Shown: positions 45,601-55,533 of the stretch, in pieces
How the letters are laid out: every line of letters starts with the position of its first letter
Numbering within the stretch: the first letter of the stretch is position 1
Assembly (NCBI GenBank): GCA_032622095.1
Contig: CP136069.1
Coordinates: 168,138,394 to 168,202,393 of the forward strand
DNA length: 64,000 nucleotides
Direction of reading: 5' to 3'
DNA from: Siphonodentalium dalli
Taxonomy: Eukaryota > Mollusca > Scaphopoda > Gadilida > Siphonodentaliidae
Position numbers and translations under genes: made by a program
The notes under the pieces: model-generated
The model's database searches: none
What the model saw: only the letters and a program-made list of their open reading frames with translations
What the model was told of the DNA's origin: nothing

Positions 45601-47261
45601 CCTAAACCTTGGGTGTTTATTTCACACCACTTTCTGGGATAACCTGTGTGTCGACTGAGAACCTATGTGCCAATTGAGGAGAACACGCGAAGAATTTGTG
45701 TAAATGTTAGCCCAAACGACATTTCGAAGTAACGACTGCTTTGTTGTTTATTTCGAGGAATAATACCGCATCATATGAATTCAGCCCAAATATATTGACA
45801 GGTGTCAAGGGTCTAACTCTATACTGAGCAATAAAAAACTAATATAATAAATACCGAGTATATTTAATTTTAACGCCAATGGGTCGTTTATGTGCGTTTA
45901 AGAGTGTATTTATGCTTAAAGCAAAGTGAAATAACGATCTTAAAATGAATTGGCCGGTATATTTTATTAGTTATCAGGGTTACCAGGGTCGTAGTTGCAT
46001 AAATTACAATATATCTTATTTTTATGCTAAGATAATTGCGTGGTTATATGTTGTAGCTTGATCGGTATCGATCGGTATTGAGGTTAACACAAATCCCATA
46101 TATGGAAATTCCAAATATGGAAAGTGACTTGCGCATGCGCAAAACAGATACAATGGTTTTCCTAAAAACGAAGCAATGAACAACAAACACCGACCCAGTT
46201 AAATAACGACATTAGATAGCGGTGTATTGCGTCTTTAAGAGTGTGTTGATATCTAAATCATGTGATTAACTAATTAAAAATTATTCGACTACATATTTCG
46301 ATAATTATCAGGTCCGCAGTTCGATCATGAAACAAAATTTGTAGAGACTTTAATTGCTTGGTAATTATTGAGATTGCAGTTTCCTTATATGGCAACTCCT
46401 TATTTGGAATTTTCTTGCGCATGCGCAGAAATGATAGAATTTCACCAAGACGTCGCCATTTTTATTATCACTGTTATTCCATTCTCTTGTGTCGGTGCAA
46501 TGATTTGCTGTCGTATTTTAGGCAAATAAGGCACTGTATGCATGCGTAATGATAAGTTGATGAGGTTGCATCCATTATTATTCCGATGTTTAATAGTTTT
46601 GTCAGCTAAAATAACTTCGCTCAGCGGCTGTTATCGCGTGAAAATGAGTAGGTCAACTTGGTTGGAGTCGAACATTGGAATGGCAGGGAATTCCCCGTTT
46701 TGACTCGGCATTGTTTGTAAACAAATGCAAATTTATAAGAAGAAACGTTAACAACTGTGCGTGTTTGTGTACTATAACGCTGGTGGATATTGATTAATTG
46801 TTTTTCTCGAGTATTTATTCATTCCTAATCATCGGCTAATGGCAGTAAAACTTCAGTCAGAAATGTATTTAAGTTAACCCAATCTTTGCACAATTCAATT
46901 GCAAGTTGAAAATGAAAGTAAATTGAAATTTTTAAGAAGAAACAAAATCAACATCTGACAAGTGCCATTGAGTGTGGCTTGATAAGTGTGTACTACTTCT
47001 AGGGCTAGGCCTAACTGATTTTTAATTAGAATGACATTTTTACATGGGGATTATGATTTATATAAGAATCTGGAATAATACTTTAAATACCTTATTCTTG
47101 AGTTGAGGTGTTTTTTTTTATTTAGACATGTCCTGTAGTGAGTTGTTAATTTGGGTTGGTACTACAGGCAAAACCAGTGACTGATATAAAACATGTATCA
47201 CTATCAGTCGCTGATGTGTTAGAGTCAACCTTCTCTAACTGCAGGGCTCTTTATGAATACA
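45601..47261. other. No gene; short repeats and two GCGCATGCGC sites
   Basis: About 45700-45805 matches 10955-11060. The blocks at about 46100-46140 and 46386-46430 each contain a '(t)atttggaa'-like word followed by CTTGCGCATGCGCA, an NRF1-like palindrome, and look like old duplicates. No coding frame is supported. Confidence 0.5.
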
Positions 47262-48105
47262 GGAGAAGTCGGCCCCGTGCGAAGTTGGCCCCATACGATG
47301 ACGGCCCCGCACGAAGTCGGCCCCATATATAACAGAAACATTGTTTTAAATCGTTTTTTAATTTATATGATGATATGAAATATGAAACTAATAATAATAA
47401 TGACAAGATTATATTAATACAATTAACAATAAATTCAAACGTCGTCGTTGTCACTGTCACTGTGTTGTCAGTTGTATATGGGTGCCGAAATCTCGGCGAC
47501 CCTATGGAGTAGCTGGCTTGTTGTCAAATCTCTGTCTCTATACAGCTTCCATACGTTAAATATTTGAACTAATGGCTTCATTCGCTAAGCAGCAATCAAC
47601 AGTACTTACCAGCTTTCTTTCATTGTCTGTAGGCAACTATATACCGGTATATCATTGTTTTTTATAAATATATTTATCACATAATTTGGCCATAAAAGCA
47701 GTTTCATAATTATCGGTAATAGACACGTTTAATATCAGCGCGTGCGATGACGTCACGGCGTTCTTCAAATAACTTGCGATCGCTGTAGTTTATGATTGTT
47801 GTTTTCGATGAATATTTCGCGTTGCTTCGGGTTTATTTGATCATGTGATAAAAGGTATCTCACACTCGTCCTATTTTATACGTAATTTATCAACCTCGTC
47901 CTCTAAATTCTATTTGAGCCTCGGTAAACCTCGGCTCAAATCGAATTTAGTGAACTCGGTTGATAAATTCCGTATAAAATAGGAACTCATGTGAGATCCT
48001 CTATATATGATATATATTTGTCAGACGCATGACAATACTGTCTGCCCATCTACATTAATGGGGCGTCTTCATATGGGGCCGTCTTCGCGCGGGCCGACAT
48101 CTCCA
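47262..48105. mobile_element. Inverted-repeat element with CGAAGTCGGCCCC sub-repeats
   Basis: The left end (47262-47327) is GGAGAAGTCGGCCCC followed by three more near-repeats of 'cgaagtcggcccc'. The right end (about 48066-48105) is the inverted form: GGGGCCGTCTTC twice and GGGCCGACATCTCC. About 840 bp with the foldback block inside. It is nested in, or forms the left part of, the 1.55 kb repeat. In copy A only its right end (to about 732) and part of the body are inside the window. Confidence 0.65.
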
Positions 48106-48927
48106 GATACGCTCATTATCCTGCCACATGCATATAAATTATTGTATCCTAACATATGCTCTAACAGTTACATGTACTTTTACACTTAACTTGGAAATAG
48201 TCTTTGTTTCCTAATGTAATAACACAGTTTAAAGGCATCATACCGAATCACAAACATTTTGTATTCCACATGATGCCTTTAAACTGTGTTATTACATTAG
48301 GAAACAAAGATCATTATTTATAATTACATCACAGTGCATTTAAGCTGGAAATATCATTAAATTTTAAATATTTGGAACTTTGTAAGTTCACTTCTGACCT
48401 TCTGTAATTATCCTACTTAAATACATTAGATAGCATTTTATAAATCAATGACAAAATACTTGTACGTCTATAGAGAATGAAGTGAATGTAATTATTTCAG
48501 TATAATCCCAGCTTTATATTCCAGGCCAAATAATTCACTGCGTTAAATGAATAATTAATTTCCAGTGCCTTCAGCTACATCTTTTACACAATCCTGTCAA
48601 ATATGAAGAAATTATCATTTAAAATCACACTAAATATTATTGGCTATTGTTTTCAAATTTTGAAGATATGACTTTTATATATCGAGAGGTTGATGGAAGC
48701 GAGATCCAATGTTTTATCAGTCGACAGGCCATGTCACGACACAACAATTATATTACATACTATGCTGGTCCCACCAGCCGGGCACCAGGCCTCGTGCGGA
48801 GTATACACTGCCTTTGGGCTGGGTTGGTTGGCCTCACGGCAGTGGACCCAGTCGCTGAGGTCTGGTGGGAGATGTTTTTGGGCCCAATGGGATGTTTGAA
48901 GAATTTACGGGGCAGAACATATGCAAG
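47374..48927 (+). repeat. 1.55 kb dispersed repeat, copy B
   Basis: Collinear with 1-1552 (offset about 47373) with a few substitutions and indels. Includes the foldback block (47857-47995), the 41 bp hairpin arms (48201-48241, 48270-48310) and the conserved open stretch (48647-48930). High similarity implies a recent common source. Confidence 0.92.
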
Positions 48928-49261
48928 TACAATAACTGCCAATGGGCAGGAAAATGGTTGAACCAGAGATGGCGAGCGTCTCTTCATGGTTTACTTATAT
49001 CTGTCAGCCAGACAGATTGTTTTTCCAAATAAACTTCAAATGGTAGGGCTGTCATGATTATTCAATATAGTTGATTAATTATTAATTAAACACAGCACTA
49101 TTATATGTAAACCATATTGTTCCATAGTTCATAAGCATAGACTACAAGTAGGTATAACTCATAAATGTCATTGGTTTTTATCAATGTCTCTGAAAATGGT
49201 TCAAAAGTTTCCTGATACTATTAGCATATAGTAAACCTAACTATACATGTACATGTAGTTG
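48928..49261. other. No gene seen
   Basis: AT-rich spacer with an ACATGTACATGTAG word just before the 350 bp array. Confidence 0.4.
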
Positions 49262-51640
49262 TTTCTTGGCCTAATTTGCATATCTATTATTAATTATTCA
49301 TAGATAAATTTGGTATGATAATCATAATGGACAAATTATTGGTTAAAGATCATAAATGACCTTTTTGCATCGAAATAGACCCATATTACCTTCATTATTA
49401 TGGTATTTGTTTGCTTTCACATTAATTTTCCATCTCATTAGTCTCGGTAACTAGATATATAATATGCAAATTAGATGCAAATTAGATAAGGTCACATGGT
49501 GTGATGTTCGCGATGACCTTGGCATATGTGAAAATCTATCCCGAAGATATGTACCTAATTTCAGCTTAATCCGTCAAATATTTTTTAATTTATGCAAACT
49601 TTATTGTGAAAAAGTGGGCGTGGCCTAATTTGCATATCCATTTTTACTTATTCATACATAAATTTGGTATTATAATGGTCAAATTATTGTTTAAAGAATA
49701 AAGATCACACCTTATCATCGAAATAGACCCATATTACCTTCATTATTGTGGTATTTGTTTGCTTTCACATTAAATTTCCAGCTCATTAGTCTCGGTAACT
49801 AGTTATATAATATGCAAATTAGATAAGGTCACATGGTGTGATGTTCGCGATGACCTTGGCATATGTGAAAATCTATCCCGAAGATATGTACCAAATTTCA
49901 GCTTAATCCGTCAAATATTTTTTAAGTTATGCAAAATTAAAGCAAAATTTATTGCGAAAAAGTGGGCGTGGCTTAATTTGCATATCTATTATTACTTATT
50001 AGCTCAACTTTACTTTGTAAAGTTTGAGCTATTGCCATGGCTTGGTATCCGTCGTCCGTGTGTGCGCGTGTGCGTGATGCGTCAACAATTTCCTTTAGCA
50101 CGGGCTACAGTTCGTACCTTTGGTCCGATTATTATGAAATTTGTCCTGGATGTTGACATTGACATGTAGATGGGAACGAGTCATTTTGGGGTCATTCGGA
50201 AAAAAAACATGGCCGCCAGTGGCCATCTTGAATTTCAAAATTCAATCCATTATCACGGGCTACAGGCTGTACCGTTCGTCTTATTGTCATGAAATTTGTC
50301 ATGGATGTTAATATTGACATGTAGATGGGAACGAGTAATTTTGGGGTCATTTGGCCAAAAAACATGGCCGCCGGCAGCCATCTTAGATTTTGCTCTTTGC
50401 ATGACTAAATCCTTTAGCACAGGCTACAGGTCGTACCTTTAGTCTGATCATCATAAAATTTGTCATGAATGTTAATAATGACATGTAGATGGGAACGAGT
50501 CATTTTGGGGTCATTCGGCCAAAAAACATGGCCGCCAGCAGCCATCTTGGATTTTACTCTTTGTATGACTAAATCCTTTAGCACGGACTACAGGTCGTAC
50601 CTTGAGTCTGATCATCATGAAATTTTTCGTGGCTGTTGAAATTGGAATCTAGATGGGAACGAGTCATTTTGGGGTCATTTGGCTGAAAAACATGGCCGCC
50701 AGTGGCCATCTTTGATTTCAAAATTCAATCCATTAGCACAGGCTACAGGTCGTACTGTTCGTCTGATCATCATAAAATTTATCATGGATGTTAATATTGA
50801 CATGTAGATGGGAACGATTAATTTTGGGGTCATTCGGCCAAAAAACATGACCGCTGCAGCCATCTTGGATTTTACTCTTTGTATGACTAAATTATTTAGC
50901 ACGGGCTACAGGTCGTACCTTTAGTCTGATCATCATAAAATTTGTCATGGATGTTAGCAATGACATGTAGATGGGAACGAGTCATTTTGCGGGTCATTTG
51001 TCAAAAAAGCATGGCCGCCAGCAGCCATCTTGGATTTTACTCTTTGTATGTCTAAATTCTTTAGCATGGGCTACAGGTCGTACCTTTAGTCTGATCGTCA
51101 TAAAATTTGTCATGGATGTTAACGATGACATGCGGATGGGATACAATCATTTTGGGCCGTCAGCAGCCATCTTGGATTTTACTTTTCTCTTCATGTCTAT
51201 AAACTAGTATTAGACATTCAACTTTCCACATTCATAATCGCTCCATTGACTGTAATACATTAAATTATTCCCTTTCCAAGTTGAGCTACAGTGTCATTGA
51301 CACTTTCATTCATACATAAATTTGGTATTATAATGGACAAATTATTGTTTAAAGATCAAAAATTCCCCCTTATCATCGAAATAGACCCATATTACATTCA
51401 TTATTGTGGTATTTGTTTGCTTTCACATTAAATTTCCAGCTCATTAGTCTCGGCAACTAGATATATAATATGCAAATTAGATGCAAATTAGGCAAGTTCA
51501 CATGGTGTGATGTTCGCGAAAACCTTGACATATGTGAAAATCTATCCCGAAGGTATGGTACCAAATTTCAGCATAATCCGTCAAATATTTGTTAAGTTAT
51601 GCAAAATTTATTCCGAAAAAGTACCCAAAAACACCCATTT
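49262..51640 (+). repeat. ~350 bp tandem array (3 units), third unit split by an insertion
   Basis: Units start at about 49270, 49625 and 49971 ('ctaatttgcatatc'), each with 'ttggtatgataa'-like, 'tcatcgaaatagacccat', 'ctcattagtctcgg' and 'tcccgaagatatg' words. The third unit stops after ACTTATT at 50000 and resumes at 51308-51311 with 'catacataaatttggt', so the intact neighbour unit shows the empty site. Confidence 0.9.
50001..51307 (+). mobile_element. 160 bp-unit element with palindromic ends, copy 3 (complete)
   Basis: Inserted in the third unit of the 350 bp array. ATT occurs on both sides (49998-50000, 51308-51310), a possible 3 bp duplication. The left end is the near-palindrome AGCTCAACTTTAC...GAGCT. 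The right end is GAGCTACAG plus the palindrome AGTGTCATTGACACT. Inside are seven units of 155-165 bp ('gggaacga' at 50172, 50327, 50491, 50655, 50810, 50972 and a variant near 51137), each with 'atggccgccagcagccat'. No coding frame. Superfamily not assigned. Confidence 0.8.
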
Positions 51641-51937
51641 TGGGGCCGTTTCTCTTCAGCCTATTTAGTCATAATGCACTGAGGCCCACGTGACAAAAAA
51701 TATCAGTGGTTTTTCGACCTTCGATTAACCATAACTAGGAAACTAGATGGAATTTTTTTGTTCTGTAAAAAGTTTTGTGATCTGCGATTCATAATCTTTC
51801 ATATGAGACTAACTATAAACATTGTACTTGAATATGACATTTTCACCTAAAATCCCTATTATCAGTCCAGACAGAGAAATTTGTATTGACTTGTTTCATT
51901 TATTTAATTTATGATGGCGATGTCATTTGATAAATAA
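51641..51937. other. Left flank of the two-gene transposon; nothing seen
   Basis: AT-rich, no recognised repeat or gene. Confidence 0.5.
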
Positions 51938-51939
51938 TA

Positions 51940-52022
51940 GGAGAAAATTTATAAATAAACAAGTGACGTCATGCGCGGATCGGTGCGCGCCTGCTGGTGG
52001 GCAAAACAATAACACGTGTACT
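51940..52022 (+). promoter_or_regulatory. Left terminus and presumed promoter of the nuclease gene
   Basis: Holds GGAGAAAATT, GTGACGTCATG (a CRE-like site), GCTGGTGGGCAAAACA and ACACGTGT (E-box-like). The nuclease ATG is only 95 bases from the end, so terminal DNA must serve both as transposase-binding end and as promoter. Confidence 0.5.
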
Positions 52023-52034
52023 GTTTCTTCGTGT

Positions 52035-54962
52035 ATGGCGAACAAAGCAGCGAGTGGTATTTTGAAGAAAGTGATACGTTTTAACAGCGATCAGAGATAT
52101 TTTATTAGTGATCTGAATTCCGAGGCACAGGCGAGATATACGAACAAACTTGCGTACAACAAGGGCACAAAAAAACTTCCCGTTCCGTACACATTGGTCG
52201 ATGGTTGGAACTCCGAAACATCAACATGGCCACCGGTTACGTACCCGGACATTTACAGCTACTTGATCGACACGCCGGGAATATATACCAAAGAAGCTCT
52301 CAAGGCACACAAATCGCTAGAAGCATGGAGGTTAGTAAATCATTTTTTGTTGTCACAATTTGTAACTTATTTGTTATTTTATCGCTGCGTAACCTATGCC
52401 GTGTTGCCATAATTCGTGCATCCATTTTGCCCAGTGTTGACAACAACAAAGTTTCGAGTGCAATAAATTACACAGTTTAGTCGCCCTGTGAGATACCACT
52501 AACTTTCATCTTAATGTTTATGTACATCAACAACGTTTATGTCGCCAACCTAAAACGCCAAAAACATTCAAAAACAATTGTTTTAAATAATTAAAAAATT
52601 AAATTTTTAATTTTTTTTGTGTGTGAACACTGGTGTGAATGCCATTTGTTTATTTATTTGTTTTAATCAACTACTCAATTCATGAACACATTATACAGTG
52701 TCATTAGCTATAAGGCCTACCTATATCAATCGCTGCTATCTTTTCTTTTTTTTCAAGCTCTAATCCCACGTTTTTACACTATGTTTCAGGTACGTGAAAA
52801 GTGGCCATGTCAAAACCATCTACCAACATCCAGTATCCAGTGACAGTCCTTACTGCGTATTGAAAGCCGATGTCATCCCTTCCCAAAGAATTGCTGACAC
52901 GCCACATTTGCCATGGATTTACATATCAAAGAAAGACGGGCACATACTTTGTGCTCATTGCACATGCATGGCAGGGTAAGTCATCTGTGAGAGTTTGTTT
53001 ACTGACACCGACTTATGTCGCGTGAACATAACTTCTCTGAAGTCTTGTACAGTCTGACGAGGGAAATAGTCATACTCTCAGCTCAATAACAGTGCTCTTT
53101 ATTAGCAAATATCAATGGAAAATACAAACATAGATGTAAACAATATTTGAACTAGATTGTACATATGGATCTGACCATACTACTATTAAAGAAGATAAGA
53201 TAGGCATAACATTAATATGGGTATGGTATAATATGTGTAATGAATATACATGTGTATATATACACACATGGCACATATATATGATGCATATAATGACACA
53301 ATCTTTTTTTAAACAGATTGGGTGAAGTATGCAGTCATGTTGCTGCAGTGCTATTTCAAGTGGATGCAGTATCCAGGCTTGGTTTGGCTGTGAACTCATC
53401 AACCAGTGAACTATGTGCATGGAATCAAGGATCTAGCAAAGTGGTAAGTTTACACCGTAATATGAGTGGCCTACACAATTTTCCACAGTCTACCTGTAGT
53501 GGCATAATGAAGGAAAATGTTTTATTTATGCAAGTATTTGTTTTTTAAGATTTCACAAATAAATGTTAAGACTCACTAGTATATTAAATTCCATGGATAT
53601 TTCAGTAACATTACAGTCTTCTATCCAGTCTATAGTAAATTGTGAGTATATGAAAAGTACATATATGTAACATTTCGTTACGATCAATACATTTTAGAAA
53701 AAACAAACACACAAAAAAGATAGAAGCATTCCATCAGTCTATTTGAATTTGTATTATTGATGATAAATTCTAATTTGTAGGTAGATTATGTTCCACTGTG
53801 TGAAGTTGAGGAAACCATTCGAGGAAAACGTACAAAAGATGTGACTCGTGTCGACAGTGAGCCTGAAGTTCCATCGGTTGAGATCTTAAAAGAATTGAAG
53901 TCCCTTTGCCCAAATGCAGCGTACTTCACTACAATTCCCCCATTGGATGATGACACCGACTCTGCTTCTGAAACTGAGGATGAGAACTTATTGCCGACAA
54001 CATTGTCCTCATTCTATGATGATGAAACTGATATCATGACTGACCAGGATGTCCAAAATTATGCTGGTGAGCTTTGGGCATCATACACATCGTCTCTCAC
54101 CAAACCACAGCTTGATGATTTGGAACTACAGACAAGGACTCAAGCAATATGTGAGAGATGGTATGAACATAGAGTAGGTCGCATTACAGCTTCAAAAGCC
54201 CATGATGTTTACACTCTAAAACCAAGTACTGACCCATGTAATTTGGTTAAAAGGATAATGGGTTATCAAACATATGACCTGAAGAACAATGCAGCTGTAT
54301 CATGGGGTGTTGACAATGAAGATGTCGCAAGAAAATGTTATATGTCATATATGACTAGTAATCATAATAAGTTTACATGTCGCCCGGCTGGATTGAGAGT
54401 GCCACTTGATAGACCATTCATTGGATGCTCTCCAGATGGTGTTATTAACTGTGAGTGTTGCGGTAGAGGTGTCCTGGAGATAAAATGCCCGTTCAAACAT
54501 CGCGACAATATGTTGAAAAGTGCGGCTGAAGATAAAAATGTCTGCCTTGATGAGAGCTTACGACTCAAACAGACACATCGTTATTATACGCAAGTTCAAA
54601 TGCAGATGTTTGCATGTGACCTGTCTCTGTGCAATTTTGTTGTATGGACAACAAAAGAGTTCACAGTGAACACCATTCCGAGGAACGATGAATTCTGTTA
54701 TAACGTTGTTGCCAAGTGTGAGGACATATTTCTTAAATACGTTCTCCCCGAGCTGATCACGAACAAGTTGAGTAGATCAGCACCAGAAAGTAAAGATGTT
54801 GATATCACAGAGGACAAAATATGCTTGTGCGAACAGGCTAAAAGTGGTAAAATTATCCAATGCAGTAACGAGGATTGCCCAACAGTGTGGTTTCACCGGC
54901 CTTGTATGTCAGTGAAACGGAAACCTAGAAAGAAATGGTTCTGTCCTCAATGTGCAAAATGA
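52035..54962 (+). CDS. SWIM zinc finger - YqaJ nuclease - PHD finger protein of the transposon
   Basis: Four exons: 52035-52330, 52790-52975, 53317-53443, 53781-54962. All introns are GT-AG, and phases agree to give 1791 bases, 596 residues. Residues 1-155 have no known domain. A SWIM finger follows: C156-x-C158 and C166-x-H168, split by intron 2. A YqaJ-type PD-(D/E)XK nuclease domain lies at about 325-490: GRITASK (336-342), GCSPDG with D422, EIKCP with E436 and K438, and Q474. A C-terminal PHD finger has Cys551, 553, 564, 569, His575 and Cys578, 591, 594. Catalytic residues are all present, so it looks functional. Probable role: a DNA nuclease acting in transposition or end processing, with PHD possibly reading histone H3 tails. 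The ATG at 52035 is the first in frame inside the element. Confidence 0.9.
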
Positions 54963-55083
54963 ACTGAGATTGGAATGCCATTTTCAATGTAATTACCATA
55001 TATTCATCATGTTACCTGGTCAATCACCAAAGTTATGATAAAACGCTTGCACTTCATGGATATATTGGGATACATACATGAAT

Positions 55084-55204
55084 AATGAAGAGCGTTTATC
55101 ATATGAATGTAAAAGATAAAAAAAATAATCTGGTACTTAGCTATGGTTATGGAAGTAGAATAAAGAGCGTTTAGTATTTTGTTATATAATATTAAAGAGC
55201 GTCT
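55084..55204 (+). promoter_or_regulatory. Three AATAAAGAGCG-type 3' signals after the nuclease gene
   Basis: AATGAAGAGCGTTTAT (55084), AATAAAGAGCGTTTA (55159) and ATTAAAGAGCGTCTA (55191) lie 122-242 bases after the stop codon. They contain the polyadenylation hexamer or its common variants. The same 15-base word occurs elsewhere in the window. Confidence 0.45.
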
Positions 55205-55394
55205 ATTTTGTTTAGGAAAATGGAATTGTAATATGGTGTATCACACACAATTATGAATATATCCTAGTTATGTTTATATAAGTAAAATAAAAAGTATTTA
55301 CCGGTAGTATAATACAGGAACATGGCATTCTAATCTCAAGCTGTATCAAACACATACTGTTTGGATATATAATAATCAATTTAATTCCATGTGT

Positions 55395-55516
55395 GTTGGT
55401 AATCACAGGTCCCCCGAACAAAAATTGACCCCACCTCCAATAATACTTAATCCTATAGGATTAAGTATTATTGGGGGTGGGGTCAATTTTTGTTCTAGGG
55501 ACCTGTGTTGGTAATC
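55395..55516. mobile_element. 102 bp palindromic mini-element with 10 bp target duplication
   Basis: 55405-55506 is a palindrome centred on TCCTATAGGA with 51-base arms and three mismatched positions. It is flanked by GTTGGTAATC on both sides (55395-55404, 55507-55516). It sits in the gap between the two converging transposon genes. A 9-11 bp duplication is typical of Mutator-like elements, but the superfamily is not proven. Confidence 0.8.
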
Positions 55517-55533
55517 TGCATACATTTATAGTA

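Noticed and set aside
51927-52034. N-terminal extension of the nuclease gene to 51927
   Set aside because: That frame opening begins with TTG outside the proposed element and would translate the terminal repeat; the first ATG inside the element is 52035.
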